From Hymenobacter actinosclerus (GTDB lineage Bacteria; Bacteroidota; Bacteroidia; Cytophagales; Hymenobacteraceae): DNA of 64,000 nucleotides. The translations under genes and the position numbers were made by a program. Below are positions 1 through 8,610 of the stretch, piece by piece; within the stretch, counting starts at the first letter, position 1, and every line of letters starts with the position of its first letter. Below the pieces are notes generated by a model, which was given only the letters and a program-made list of their open reading frames with translations, was not told the DNA's origin and made no database searches. Where the stretch lies: contig NZ_FOHS01000001.1 in the NCBI RefSeq assembly GCF_900111515.1, positions 1,247,419 through 1,311,418 on the forward strand, given 5' to 3'.

Positions 1-527
1 ATGCTTCGGCACTGACGTTTTTCGCCGCTGAGCTGCCGGAGATGCAGTATCTGCGCGACATCAGTAGGCAGTTAGCCCACACCTTTTCCCGGGCTGGTAT
101 TGCCGCCGCGCCTATCGGCACGGTACACCTCGATATCTGGTATGATAACATGGCCATTACCAGCCAAGGGGAGGTAACATTGTTCGATTTTGACTTCTGC
201 GGCAACGGGCCGGCCATATTGGATGTGGCCTACTTCTGCAAACAGCTTTTCCACATTGAAACCGACAAGCAGCAGTACGAAGAAAAAGTACGCCATTTCC
301 TAAACGGCTATGCCAGTGCGCGTAACTTATCGGTGGCAGAGCGGCAACTGCTGCCGGCAGCCGGCGCGGCGGTATGGCTCTTCTATCTGGGCGTGCAGGT
401 GCAGCGTTTCGACTGGTCGAACATCTTTCTGAGTGTGAACTATCTGAAGATGTACGTGAGCAAGATGCAAGCCTGGCTAACCTATCACGAACATCCTGGT
501 TCACTGCAGGAACCTCAGGCTACCTGA
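1..527 (+). CDS. Aminoglycoside/choline-kinase-like phosphotransferase, C-terminal part
   Basis: The reading frame is open to the left edge, so the gene begins outside the window; the first ATG at 42 is internal. The visible part is the catalytic C-lobe of the APH/choline kinase fold. HLDIWYDNM corresponds to the Brenner catalytic loop (HxDxxxxN), and LFDFDFCGNG carries the metal-binding aspartate (DFD). Such enzymes phosphorylate small hydroxyl compounds such as homoserine, choline or aminoglycosides. The substrate cannot be told from this fragment. The polysaccharide deacetylase gene follows in the same direction about 160 bp later. Family confidence is high, function low. Confidence 0.8.
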   Translation, partial: ASALTFFAAELPEMQYLRDISRQLAHTFSRAGIAAAPIGTVHLDIWYDNMAITSQGEVTLFDFDFCGNGPAILDVAYFCKQLFHIETDKQQYEEKVRHFLNGYASARNLSVAERQLLPAAGAAVWLFYLGVQVQRFDWSNIFLSVNYLKMYVSKMQAWLTYHEHPGSLQEPQAT

Positions 528-684
528 GTGCTGACGAAATCGGGTGCCGAATTTGCGCTGCTACTACGTTAGCAGCCTGGAAAACGCTACTCACAACTAC
601 CCGCTAAGAAAATGCCTGAGAGCCCCTTGTTCTTGGCTTTCAGCAAGCTTGCTACCTCAATACTCACCATTCATCACTCGCCTT

Positions 685-1329
685 TTGCACTTACACCGAA
701 TGCCGGGGCTGGTGCGGCGGCTGTTTCCGGAGTGTATCTGGGAAATGCCCGCCCTCGACCCGCCCACGCTTTACCTGACGTTTGACGACGGCCCCATCCC
801 CGACGAGACGCCCTTCGTGCTGGAGCAGCTGGCGCGCTACGATGCGCGGGCCACGTTTTTCTGCGTGGGCGAAAACCTGGCGCGCCACCCCGACATCGCC
901 CGGCAGGTGCTGGCCGCCGGCCACCGCCTGGGCAACCACACCCACCGCCACCTCAGCGGCTGGCGCCACCCCCGCCCCGAGTACCTGGCCGATGTGGCCC
1001 GCTGCCAGCAGGTGCTCGACGCTCTGCAACCCGCTGGTGCCGCCCCGCAGGCCCGGCCGCTGCTGCGCCCGCCCTACGGCCGCATCACCCGGCCGCTGGC
1101 CCAGGCCCTGCATCCCAGCTACCAGCTCATCATGTGGGACCTGCTCACCTGCGACTACGACCCCGATTACGCCCCCGAAGCCTGCCTGCGCACCAGCATC
1201 CGCCTCACCCGCCCCGGCAGCATAGTAGTATTCCACGACAGCCGCAAAGCCGCCCGCAACCTGCGCTACGTGCTGCCCCGCTACCTCGACTTCTGCGCCA
1301 ACGCCGGGTACCGCTTTGCGGCGCTGTGA
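685..1329 (+). CDS. Polysaccharide deacetylase family protein (NodB/PgdA-like)
   Basis: About 214 residues forming one NodB homology domain, which removes acetyl groups from N-acetylglucosamine-type polymers. TFDDG (about residues 32-36) gives the catalytic aspartate and the metal-binding aspartate. HTHRH (about 85-89) supplies the two metal-binding histidines. RPPYG and IVVFHD are the later conserved motifs. I chose the TTG at 685 because it places the start about 15 residues before LFP, as I recall for Bacteroidota homologues; the ORF extends in frame to an ATG at 544, but that extra stretch looks non-coding. ATG 700 is the other option. No signal peptide is visible, so location is unclear. 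Confidence 0.85.
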   Translation: MHLHRMPGLVRRLFPECIWEMPALDPPTLYLTFDDGPIPDETPFVLEQLARYDARATFFCVGENLARHPDIARQVLAAGHRLGNHTHRHLSGWRHPRPEYLADVARCQQVLDALQPAGAAPQARPLLRPPYGRITRPLAQALHPSYQLIMWDLLTCDYDPDYAPEACLRTSIRLTRPGSIVVFHDSRKAARNLRYVLPRYLDFCANAGYRFAAL

Positions 1330-1336
1330 GAGATTA

Positions 1337-1489
1337 GACGTGAGATATGAGATGTGAGAAAGAACGTCATTCAGAGCGTAGCGAAGAATCTCGCTCGTAT
1401 TCGTTGAGCAGCGGATACAACGTCAGCACGCGAGATTCTTCGCTGCGCTCTGAATGACGTTCCTTCTCACGTCTCATATCTCACATCTC
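1337..1489. repeat. Nested intergenic palindrome P1 (GTCATTCAGAGCG family)
   Basis: The left arm begins near 1337 with a GAGATATGAGATGTGAGA-like stretch and continues with the GAACGTCATTCAGAGCG core. The right arm (about 1430-1489) is its reverse complement in mirrored order, ending in CTCATATCTCACATCTCG. The loop is about 35 nt. It fills the spacer between the deacetylase and glycosyltransferase genes, both on the plus strand. Confidence 0.9.
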
Positions 1490-1521
1490 GTATCTCACAT
1501 CTCGCATCTCACTTCTAAAAA

Positions 1522-2616
1522 ATGCTTTTCCTCTTCTACTTTCTCGGCTGGTTTGCGCTGCTGGCGGCCTCTGCCTGGGTGCTGGGTCGGCGGCTGGTAG
1601 CGGCGCCGGTGCTGGGGGAGGCGCGGCCGCGGGTGAGCATCCTGCTGGCGGCCCGGAATGAAGAGGAGGCCATTGCGCGCTGCCTGACGGCCATCCGGGC
1701 ACTCGATTACCCGCCGGAGCTGGTGGAGGTGCTGCTGGGCAACGACGCCTCAACCGACGCCACCGCCGCCGTAGCCGAAGCCGCTATGCGGGGCTATGCG
1801 GGCACGTTTCGGGTGCTCGATATCCGGGAAAACCGGGGCTTGGCGCGGGGCAAGGCCAACGTGCTGGCGCATTTGGCGCGGGCCGCTACGTCTGACTTTT
1901 TCTTCATTACCGACGCCGATATTGCCGTGCCGCCCACCTGGCTGCGCGGGCTGCTGGCCTGGGCCAAGCCGAACATCGGCATCGTCACGGGCCTGACGCT
2001 GGTAACGGGCCCGCGGCTGTTTCATAGGTTGCAGGGCCTCGACTGGCTGCTGTCGTTGGGGCTGGTGCAGGTGGTAACCGATCTGGGCCGGCCCGTCACG
2101 GCCATGGGCAACAATATGCTCATCACCCGCGAAGCCTACGAGGCCACCGGGGGCTACGAGGCGCTGCCGTTTTCGGTAACCGAGGACTTTGAGCTGTTCA
2201 AGGCGGTGCGGGCGCAGGGCTTCGACTACCGCAACCTGTTCCGGCCCGAGGTGCTGGCCGAGTCGCTGCCCATGTACAGCTGGCGGGGGCTGCTGCACCA
2301 GCGGCGGCGCTGGATGCGGGGCGTCGAGCAGCTGCCGGGCTGGCTGCAGGCGTGTCTGGCGCTGTACGGCTCGTTTTACCTGGTGCTGGCCGCCCTGGCA
2401 GTGGTGGCCGGGCCGGGCCTGGCGCTGGCCGTGTGGGCGGCCAAAGCGGCTATGCAGGGCGGACTGGCCATCGTCTGCTTCCGCCGCGTGGGCCGCCGCC
2501 CGCCGCTGGAGCTGCTGCCCCTGTTCGAGCTTTACACGCTGGCCCTGACGGTTGGCTTGGTGCTGTTCCGGCTGCTGCCGCTGCGCTTCGAGTGGAAGGG
2601 GAGGAGCTACCGGTAG
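1522..2616 (+). CDS. Membrane-anchored family 2 glycosyltransferase
   Basis: 364 residues. An N-terminal membrane helix (about 3-24) is followed by a GT-A domain starting at VSILLAARNEEEA (about 38-50). DAD (131-133) is the metal and sugar-nucleotide site, ED (221-222) the probable catalytic acid region and QRRRW (260-264) the processive-type QxxRW motif. Two or three further helices follow (about 275-355). This arrangement matches GT2 enzymes that build or export polysaccharides or glycolipids at the inner membrane. The polysaccharide deacetylase immediately upstream fits a role in surface glycan metabolism, but acceptor and donor are unknown. Confidence 0.88.
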   Translation: MLFLFYFLGWFALLAASAWVLGRRLVAAPVLGEARPRVSILLAARNEEEAIARCLTAIRALDYPPELVEVLLGNDASTDATAAVAEAAMRGYAGTFRVLDIRENRGLARGKANVLAHLARAATSDFFFITDADIAVPPTWLRGLLAWAKPNIGIVTGLTLVTGPRLFHRLQGLDWLLSLGLVQVVTDLGRPVTAMGNNMLITREAYEATGGYEALPFSVTEDFELFKAVRAQGFDYRNLFRPEVLAESLPMYSWRGLLHQRRRWMRGVEQLPGWLQACLALYGSFYLVLAALAVVAGPGLALAVWAAKAAMQGGLAIVCFRRVGRRPPLELLPLFELYTLALTVGLVLFRLLPLRFEWKGRSYR

Positions 2617-2653
2617 GATTGCTTTTGGGTGATGGGGTGGATTGGTAAGCCCG

Positions 2654-2745
2654 CCTGTCATCCTGAGCGAAGCGAAGGACCTATCCAGAAGGCATTATCA
2701 AGTGGTAGCTTCCGTAAAGGTCCTTCGCTCCGCTCAGGATGACAG
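2654..2745. repeat. Intergenic palindrome P2 (GTCATCCTGAGCG family)
   Basis: CCTGTCATCCTGAGCGAAG is mirrored by CTCCGCTCAGGATGACAG, around a loop of about 35 nt. The element lies between the glycosyltransferase and tatD genes. It is open in the tatD frame, which is why the tatD ORF appears to extend upstream to 2642. Confidence 0.9.
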
Positions 2746-2782
2746 TACCTTTGCCTTTATTCTTCACCCCCTCACCTCAGCC

Positions 2783-3571
2783 ATGACCTTCTCCGATTCG
2801 CACGCCCACGTGTACTCGCCCCAGCTCAAACCCGACCAGGACGAGCTGCTACAACGGGCTTACGAGGGCGGCGTGCAAACCATCTTCATGCCCAACATCG
2901 ACCACGAAAGCATCGATGCCATGCTGGAAGTGGAAGCCAGGCACCCCACTCAGTGCTTCGCCATGATGGGCCTGCACCCCTGCCACGTAACGCGCAACCT
3001 GGAACGCGAGCTGTACGAAGTGGAAGAATGGCTCGGCCGCCGGCCGTTCGCGGCGGTGGGCGAGTGCGGCATCGATTTATACTGGGATAAAACCCTGCTG
3101 GCCGAACAGCAGGAGGCGCTGCGGGTGCAGGTGGCGCTGGCCAAAAAGCACCAGCTGCCCCTCGTGCTGCACACCCGCGAGGCCTTCCGTGAAACCGCCG
3201 ACATCATTACCCAGGCCCAGGACGGCACGCTGCGGGGGGTGTTTCACTGCTTCTCGGGTACGCCGGCCGAGGCCGAGGAAGTCGTCAAGCTCGGCTTCAA
3301 GCTGGGCATCGGGGGCGTGGCCACGTTCAAGAACGGCGGACTGGACAAGGTGCTGCCCGGCATCGGCCTGGAGCACCTGCTGCTCGAAACCGACTGTCCC
3401 TACCTGGCCCCCGTACCCTACCGCGGCAAGCGCAACGAGCCCGCCTACGTGCCCCTGATAGCCCGCCGCGTAGCCGAGCTGCTGGGCGTGTCGGTAGAGG
3501 AGGTAGCTGAAGCTACCACCCGCAACACGCTGGCGCTGTTTGGGGCGGCGGGGGATGGGGGAGGGAAGTGA
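2783..3571 (+). CDS. tatD: TatD family metal-dependent deoxyribonuclease
   Basis: 262 residues of TIM-barrel amidohydrolase fold. Metal ligands are visible: HAH (7-9), the glutamate in GECGID (E94), H130 in VLHTRE, H155 in FHCFSG and the aspartate in LETDCPYL (about 204). TatD enzymes are cytoplasmic metal-dependent 3'-5' exonucleases linked to DNA repair and DNA turnover. I start at ATG 2783 because the 47 residues upstream in the same frame only translate the P2 palindrome. The C-terminus ends in a short glycine-rich tail. Family assignment is secure. Confidence 0.93.
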   Translation: MTFSDSHAHVYSPQLKPDQDELLQRAYEGGVQTIFMPNIDHESIDAMLEVEARHPTQCFAMMGLHPCHVTRNLERELYEVEEWLGRRPFAAVGECGIDLYWDKTLLAEQQEALRVQVALAKKHQLPLVLHTREAFRETADIITQAQDGTLRGVFHCFSGTPAEAEEVVKLGFKLGIGGVATFKNGGLDKVLPGIGLEHLLLETDCPYLAPVPYRGKRNEPAYVPLIARRVAELLGVSVEEVAEATTRNTLALFGAAGDGGGK

Positions 3572-3590
3572 GCAGGGAAGGGGCGATGAG

Positions 3591-3716
3591 AAGAACGGGT
3601 CATGCTGAGCCGTAGGCGAAGCATCTCGCGTGCCACAGTAATTCCTGGTAACAGAAGCACCATTACACGCGGGATGCTTCGGCTCCGCTGAGCTGTGCTC
3701 AGCATGACCCGTTCTT
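3591..3716. repeat. Intergenic palindrome P3 (GTCATGCTGAGC family)
   Basis: AGAACGGGTCATGCTGAGC at the left is matched by GCTCAGCATGACCCGTTCT at the right. The right arm carries a short duplication (CTGAGCTGTGCTCAG). The loop contains AGTAATTCCTG, a string also found in the loops of P8 and, reversed, P12. It lies between tatD and ansA. Confidence 0.88.
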
Positions 3717-3809
3717 CCCCCTTCCTCAACGCATTCGCCCTCACTCAGAAATCCTCTCCCGAAACCAACTGCCTACCTTCGCAACTCCACCCCAAACCCG
3801 TTCCTGCCC

Positions 3810-4859
3810 GTGGCTGCTACTCCCGAAAGCCCTCAGTCTACCATCCTCGTGATTTACACCGGCGGCACGGCAGGCATGGCGTACAACAAGCGCGGCGAGC
3901 TGGTGCCGATGAACTTCGAGCAAATCCGGCGCAAGATGCCCGAGCTGCGGCAGCTGAATATGGCGGTGGAAGTGGTGAACCTGGGCGAGCCCATTGATTC
4001 GAGCAACGTCACGCCCGCCGACTGGCTGCGCATGGCCGTCCTTATTGCCGAGAAGTACGACCAGTACGACGGCTTCGTGGTGCTGCACGGCACCGATACC
4101 ATGGCTTACTCGGCGGCGGCGCTCAGCTTTCTGCTCGAAAACCTGGGCAAAACGGTGGTGTTCACCGGGGCCCAGGTACCCGTGGGCGGTATCCGGACCG
4201 ATGCGCGGCGCAACCTGGTAACGGCCCTGGAAATGGCCGCCGCCCGCCACCCCGTGGCTGGCACCGTGCGCGTGCCTGAGGTGGGCCTGTTCTTCAACGA
4301 CCTGCTGATTCGGGGCAACCGGGCCAAAAAGGTGGAGAGCCAGCAGTACGACGCCTTCCGCAGCGAAAACTATCCGCCCCTGGCCCAGGCCGGCATCGAG
4401 CTGGTGTTCCACGACCGGCAAATCCGGCCGCTGCCCGCCGGCCCGCTGCGCGCCCACCAGCGGCTTGATGAGCGGGTGGCCCTGATCCGGCTGTTTCCGG
4501 GCCTGAGCGAGCGGGTGCTGCGGGCCCAACTGGAGCTCGACGATTTGCGCGGCTGCGTGCTCGAAACCTACGGCTCGGGCAACGCGCCCACCGCGCCCTG
4601 GTTCCTGCGGTGCCTGCGCGAAGCCTCCGAGCGGGGCGTGCTGCTGCTCAACGTCAGCCAGTGCGAGGAGGGCCGGGTGCTCCAGGGCCGCTACGAAACC
4701 AGCGCCTACCTCTCGGAGCTGGGCATTGTGGGCGGCGACGATATTACGGTGGAGGCCGCCATTACCAAGCTTATGTTCGTGCTGGGGCTGGAGTCCGAGC
4801 CGGCCCCGGCCCGCCGCCTGCTGGCCCAGAACCTGCGGGGCGAAATAACGCCGCTGTAA
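3810..4859 (+). CDS. ansA: L-asparaginase type I (cytoplasmic)
   Basis: 349 residues starting at GTG 3810. Asparaginases hydrolyse L-asparagine to aspartate and ammonia. The first catalytic threonine motif is TGGT (17-20) and the second is HGTDTM (93-98), followed by an AYSAAALSFLL helix. There is no signal peptide and the length fits the type I cytoplasmic enzyme. The motif after the first threonine reads TAGM rather than the usual TIGM, a mild variation. A GACGCAT-type repeat begins immediately after the TAA stop. Confidence 0.92.
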   Translation: MAATPESPQSTILVIYTGGTAGMAYNKRGELVPMNFEQIRRKMPELRQLNMAVEVVNLGEPIDSSNVTPADWLRMAVLIAEKYDQYDGFVVLHGTDTMAYSAAALSFLLENLGKTVVFTGAQVPVGGIRTDARRNLVTALEMAAARHPVAGTVRVPEVGLFFNDLLIRGNRAKKVESQQYDAFRSENYPPLAQAGIELVFHDRQIRPLPAGPLRAHQRLDERVALIRLFPGLSERVLRAQLELDDLRGCVLETYGSGNAPTAPWFLRCLREASERGVLLLNVSQCEEGRVLQGRYETSAYLSELGIVGGDDITVEAAITKLMFVLGLESEPAPARRLLAQNLRGEITPL

Positions 4860-5010
4860 CGGCGCATGTGTGCGTCCCGTCGTTGAACGGCAGCGGGGGG
4901 GAAGCAGCAGCAGCAGCAGCGGTGCAGCGGCACGTATTCGCATCTCGTCGTTGAACGGCGGTAGGCAACAGCCAACATCAGCAACCACGAGACGCGAATA
5001 CGCGCCGCTA
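4860..5010. repeat. Degenerate GCGTC...CGTCGTTGAACGG repeat cluster
   Basis: Directly after the ansA stop lies GCGCATGTGTGCGTCCCGTC followed by GTTGAACGG. A second CTCGTCGTTGAACGGC copy sits near 4945-4960, and an inverted ACGAGACGCGAATACGCG near 4985-5005. A short AGC trinucleotide run lies near 4905-4920. This is a degraded copy of the TAGAGACGCAT family seen intact at 19710-19839. Confidence 0.7.
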
Positions 5011-5054
5011 CATCGTTCTGGCGACTCTATCTGGCCAGCTAAAGCGGCCGGGGC

Positions 5055-5085
5055 TTGTGTTTCCGGAAAATCGGGTGTTATTTTG
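5055..5085 (+). promoter_or_regulatory. Predicted promoter of the tRNA-Ser gene
   Basis: TTG at 5055-5057 and TTATTTTG at 5078-5085 are separated by 20 nt, matching the Bacteroidota sigma pattern TTG-N19-21-TAnnTTTG with one mismatch. The tRNA begins 22 nt downstream. Confidence 0.6.
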
Positions 5086-5106
5086 CGCCACCGAACCACA
5101 TCACCC

Positions 5107-5193
5107 AGAGAGGTGTCCGAGTGGTTGAAGGAGCACGCCTGGAAAGTGTGTATGGGTGCAAGCTCATCGTGGGTTCGAATCCCATCCTCTCTG
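5107..5193 (+). tRNA. tRNA-Ser (anticodon GGA)
   Basis: A class II tRNA of 87 nt. The acceptor stem AGAGAGG (5107-5113) pairs with CCTCTCT (5186-5192). The anticodon stem CACGC (5134-5138) pairs with GTGTG (5146-5150), enclosing loop CTGGAAA with anticodon GGA at 5141-5143. A long variable arm and a GTTCGAAT T-loop follow. The discriminator is G5193 and CCA is not encoded (the following bases are CATAAA), so a CCA-adding enzyme is needed. GGA reads UCC and UCU serine codons. Confidence 0.95.
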
Positions 5194-5196
5194 CAT

Positions 5197-5235
5197 AAAA
5201 CCCCGTTTCTGCCTTAGAAACGGGGTTTTTGTTTT
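5197..5235 (+). terminator. Rho-independent terminator of tRNA-Ser
   Basis: AACCCCGTTTCT pairs with AGAAACGGGGTT around a GCCTT loop, and TTTGTTTTT follows. The stem is perfect and begins a few bases after the tRNA 3' end. Confidence 0.9.
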
Positions 5236-5513
5236 TAGAAAGCGTGGGCTAGGGCACCTTGCTCCACCACCAAGCGGTCGGCATAGGGCTAGCCCAGCCC
5301 ATTAACCGCCCGCACCACATACAGACAGGAGCCAGTCCTTGTGCTGAAAACCACGCATTGGGGGCCAGGACGGCGGTGCGTCCGAGCCGGCCTAAGCCAT
5401 CGAGCAGGCGTACGGTGCCGTTGGCTGCCAAACCCAGCAACTGGGTCCACTTTAGCTGACCGTTGGCCACGTAGCTGAGCGCCTTCACATCGAGCTGGCC
5501 ATAGCCAGCCGCC
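5235..5513 (-). pseudogene. Relic of a type IX secretion C-terminal sorting domain
   Basis: Read on the minus strand, the frame GYGQLDVKALSYVANGQL...GTVRLLDGLGRL...SAQGLAP resembles the beta-sandwich sorting domain at the end of type IX-secreted proteins. After GLAP the expected continuation (LYVVRAVNGLG, then PYADRLVVEQG) lies in a different frame and is also broken by a TAG. So there is one frameshift and one nonsense codon. No body of a secreted protein precedes it: it begins directly after the histidine kinase stop. I infer the leftover 3' end of a deleted surface-protein gene. Confidence 0.65.
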
Positions 5514-7727
5514 TTAGGCCGCGGTGGCTACTGGTTGCGGCGGGGGCAGCAGCTCGGCCGGATGCGCCAGCGTGAGCGGCAGGCTCACCACGAACTCGGT
5601 GTATTCGCCTTCCTGGCTTTCCACGCTAAGGGTGCCGCGGTGGCCCTTGGTCACGATATCATAGCTCAGCGAGAGGCCCAGGCCGGTGCCTTCGCCGGTG
5701 GGCTTGGTGGTGAAGAAGGGCTCGAACACGTGCTTGCGCACGGCCGCGCTCATGCCCGTGCCGTTGTCGCGCACGGTTATGCGCACGGCGGTGGCCGTTT
5801 GCTGGGTGCGCAGGCATACTTCGGGCTGGAAAGCGGGCCCCCGCTGCTGCTGCTTTTCGTGGAGGGCATAAAATACGTTGGCCAGCAGGTTAAGCAGCAC
5901 CCGGCACACATCCTGGGGCACCACCCGCAGCCGGGGCAGGTGCGGCGACAGATGCAGGGTAAACTGCGCGCTGAAGCCCGGATGCTCGGTCAGCCAGCTC
6001 TGGTAGGCCCGGTGCAGGCATTCCTCGACCAGGTTGTTGAGGTCGGTCTCCTGAGCCTGGCCGCTGCTGGCGCGCGAGTGCTCCAGCATGCTTCGTACAA
6101 TGCGGGCGGCGCGGTGGCCGTGCTGATTGATGCGCACCTGATCTTCGCGCAGCTCGGCCAACAACTCCGCACTCAGGGCCCGCCCGGCGGCCGAGAGCGG
6201 CTCCTTTTCCAGCTCGGCGGCCAGCTCGTCGAGCAGCTCCATACTCAGGTCGGAAAAGTTGTTGATGAAGTTGAGCGGGTTCTGCATCTCGTGGGCCACG
6301 CCCGCCGTCAGCTCGCCCAGCGAGGCCAGCTTTTCGTGCTGTACCAGCTGGGCCTGGGTGGCCTGCAGCTCGGTCAGGGTCTGGTCGAGGTGGTCGCGCT
6401 GGGCGGCAATCTGCTGGTTTTTTTCCTTCAGGCGGCGGTTGCTGGCTTGTTTGAGGTAGATGTTGCGCAGCAGCAGCGCGGCCAGCAGCAGCACGCCCCC
6501 CAGGCCCACCAGCAGAGCGTGCAGGCCCTGCCGCTGGCGCTCGGCTTTCTGGGTTTGCAGCTGGCGGGTTCGGGTGAGCAGCACAATCTGGTTGCGCCGC
6601 TTGTCGAGCTCGTAGCCGTAGCGCAGGGCGCTGGTGCGGCGCTGCGTATCCTCCCCCGACAGCGTATCGTCGTAGGCCATCTGCAACGTCCGGAAGTGGT
6701 AGGCCCGCCCGAATTTGCGCTGGCTGGCATAGGTTTCGGCCAGCAGCCGAGCCGCCCCACGGCTAATGCCGTTGCTGTTGCTCTGCTGGCTGAGCGCCAG
6801 GGCCGAATGGGCCAGCGCCAGTGTGCTGTCGGGCTTTTGCTCCAGCTGGTAGGCGCGGGCCAGGGCCAGCTGCAGCGCCGACAGGTTGTAGCCATCGTGG
6901 TGGGTGCGCACCAGCTCGCGGGCCCGCTGGCCGTGGGCCAGCGCTTCCACCGAGTTGCCCAGCCGGCTGTACACTTCGGCCAAGCTGATTTCAGAGCCGG
7001 CCTCGCCCTGCTGGTCGCCCTGCTGCTGGTTTAGGCGCAGGCCCTGCTGGTAGCAGCGCAGCGCCCGGGGCCAGTCATTCAGCATCTGGTACGAGTCGCC
7101 GAGCGTGCTCAGGGCAGTCAGCACCATCTGGTGGTCGCCGAGCTGGCGGCCAATGCGCAGCGTCGCTTTAAGGGCCGGCAGGGCTTCGTCGTAGTTGCCG
7201 GTCTGGAAGTACGTGGTGCCGATTACCAGCTTGAGGCGGTTCTGGGTCTGCAGGTCGTGGGCGCGCTCGGCCAGGGGCAGGCCCCGCAGTGCGGCCGCCA
7301 GCGCCTCAATCGGGCTGGTCTGCACCATGGCCAGCGTGCTTAGCTCAAGCCAGGCCCGGCTCTCGCCCTGGTTGTGCCGGAGCCGGGCAAAAAGCGCCTG
7401 TCCCTGCCGGGCGTAGCGGTGGGCAACCGTAAACTGGTTCTGGCGCCGGTACAGGTTGCTAAGCGCCAGCAGGGCCTCGCCCTGGCCCACCGAGTCGGCT
7501 AGGGCGCGCGCCAGCTGCAGGGCCTCGTGGCTTACCTGGATGGCCTGCGGGGCATCGGTGGTTTTCAGGAACTGGGCCAGCGCCTGTAGCCGCTGCAGCC
7601 GCAGCGTATCGGGCCGGCGCTGGGTGCGTAGCAGTTGCCGCAGGCTGTCGGGGCCCGCCAGCTGGCTGAACGCGGGCAGTGCTGTTGCGAGCAGGCTCAG
7701 CAGCAGCACAAGCAGGAGGCTTCTCAT
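5514..7727 (-). CDS. TPR-repeat sensor histidine kinase
   Basis: 737 residues. A signal peptide (about 1-21) leads into roughly seven TPR helical pairs (about 40-360), predicted to be periplasmic. One membrane helix follows (about 400-420), then a coiled coil and a HisKA domain whose phospho-acceptor is in GVAHEMQNPLNF (about residue 478). The HATPase domain shows the N box (NLLANVFYAL), G1 (DNGTGMS) and G2 (GEGTGLGLSLSYD). The C-terminus has no receiver domain and no response-regulator gene is adjacent, so this is an orphan kinase whose signal and partner are unknown. Confidence 0.92.
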   Translation of the reverse strand: MRSLLLVLLLSLLATALPAFSQLAGPDSLRQLLRTQRRPDTLRLQRLQALAQFLKTTDAPQAIQVSHEALQLARALADSVGQGEALLALSNLYRRQNQFTVAHRYARQGQALFARLRHNQGESRAWLELSTLAMVQTSPIEALAAALRGLPLAERAHDLQTQNRLKLVIGTTYFQTGNYDEALPALKATLRIGRQLGDHQMVLTALSTLGDSYQMLNDWPRALRCYQQGLRLNQQQGDQQGEAGSEISLAEVYSRLGNSVEALAHGQRARELVRTHHDGYNLSALQLALARAYQLEQKPDSTLALAHSALALSQQSNSNGISRGAARLLAETYASQRKFGRAYHFRTLQMAYDDTLSGEDTQRRTSALRYGYELDKRRNQIVLLTRTRQLQTQKAERQRQGLHALLVGLGGVLLLAALLLRNIYLKQASNRRLKEKNQQIAAQRDHLDQTLTELQATQAQLVQHEKLASLGELTAGVAHEMQNPLNFINNFSDLSMELLDELAAELEKEPLSAAGRALSAELLAELREDQVRINQHGHRAARIVRSMLEHSRASSGQAQETDLNNLVEECLHRAYQSWLTEHPGFSAQFTLHLSPHLPRLRVVPQDVCRVLLNLLANVFYALHEKQQQRGPAFQPEVCLRTQQTATAVRITVRDNGTGMSAAVRKHVFEPFFTTKPTGEGTGLGLSLSYDIVTKGHRGTLSVESQEGEYTEFVVSLPLTLAHPAELLPPPQPVATAA

Positions 7728-7856
7728 AAGTGTGGGCTCGGGGATTCAGAACGGCGGGCCTGGCAATTTGCGGGCCCCGAAGCCCCTGGAAAACGAATTC
7801 TGCCGGCTACCCATTATCACCCGGGGCATAGGTGGCGGGGCTGCCCGCCGGTCGGC

Positions 7857-8321
7857 CTACCAGTTGGGGTTATGAATAACCCCCACGGTTGTGTCTTCCG
7901 CGGTTAACTGGGCGCCCACCATAAAACGGACCATACCCAGAGTGAGTACTCGTCGCAGAGGTAGCCTCATCACAGGATACACATCCAGCATAATGGCCGG
8001 TATGACTTCTTTGGCTCCCAGGTTCTGCGCTAACTTTATGGCGCCAGCTACGGCTTGGTCAGTGGGTAGGGCAATGAACGGGACTTTGCCCGCCGATTGT
8101 TTGGCAAGCATAGAGCTGTCATCGGTTTGCGTAACCCAAATCTCGTATTCCTTCGACTTAAATATCGCCGTGGGCGGTCCGGCTGGATTAGGAGTTAATC
8201 CTGTTAATTTAGTATAGTATTCAACGCCCTGCTTCCAAGTGGCCGATGAGAAGAATATTTCCTGAATTTCGCCGCTACTACCACCCAGGGCAGGAGTCGG
8301 GGAGAAGGCGGGGTCGTTCAT
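7857..8321 (-). CDS. Putative glyoxalase/VOC-fold protein
   Basis: 154 residues. The opening IQEIFFSSATWKQGVEYYTK, a predicted beta strand then helix with a KLTGLTP turn, and the end VRFMVGAQL...TVGVIHNPNW recall half-domains of the vicinal oxygen chelate (VOC) superfamily. Metal ligands typical of enzymes (paired His and Glu) are not obvious, so it may be a binding or resistance-type VOC protein. Codon use is more AT-rich than its neighbours and the upstream region is strikingly AT-rich, which suggests recent acquisition. The function is not known. Confidence 0.6.
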   Translation of the reverse strand: MNDPAFSPTPALGGSSGEIQEIFFSSATWKQGVEYYTKLTGLTPNPAGPPTAIFKSKEYEIWVTQTDDSSMLAKQSAGKVPFIALPTDQAVAGAIKLAQNLGAKEVIPAIMLDVYPVMRLPLRRVLTLGMVRFMVGAQLTAEDTTVGVIHNPNW

Positions 8322-8610
8322 AACCAGGGGACTATGGTGGAAGAGAAAATATTTGAGTTAGGGAATATAATACATTTTATCTAATAGTTAAAATAATTAT
8401 CTGTATAATTATATAGTATAGAAATGCTTATGCTTGCCGCCTAACCACCACTGGCTTGAGGTACATGAGTTGAAAGGATAGGTGCCCGGAGTGGCTCAAA
8501 ATAATTTTGATGAAGCCAGCCGGAGTTGGCAGCCCTACCCCGGCGGCTGGCTTACAGCAGCCTGCCGATTCGGCACAGGTCACGGAGGTAGAAACCGGAG
8601 CAGTTGACAT
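8322..8610. other. Intergenic stretch with an AT-rich block
   Basis: Bases 8338-8430 are strongly AT-rich, unlike the rest of the window, and probably contain the promoter of the minus-strand VOC gene. From 8431 to 8610 I see no convincing gene; a 77-codon minus-strand ORF there has an arginine- and cysteine-rich composition typical of a chance frame. Confidence 0.5.

Noticed and set aside
2642..2782. Extended N-terminus of TatD
   Set aside because: The in-frame upstream codons translate the palindrome P2, and the family start with HAH at residues 7-9 begins at 2783.
3741..5099. A minus-strand open frame of 452 codons opposite ansA
   Set aside because: It runs through the ansA gene and the repeat cluster and has no motif, while ansA shows both catalytic threonine motifs.
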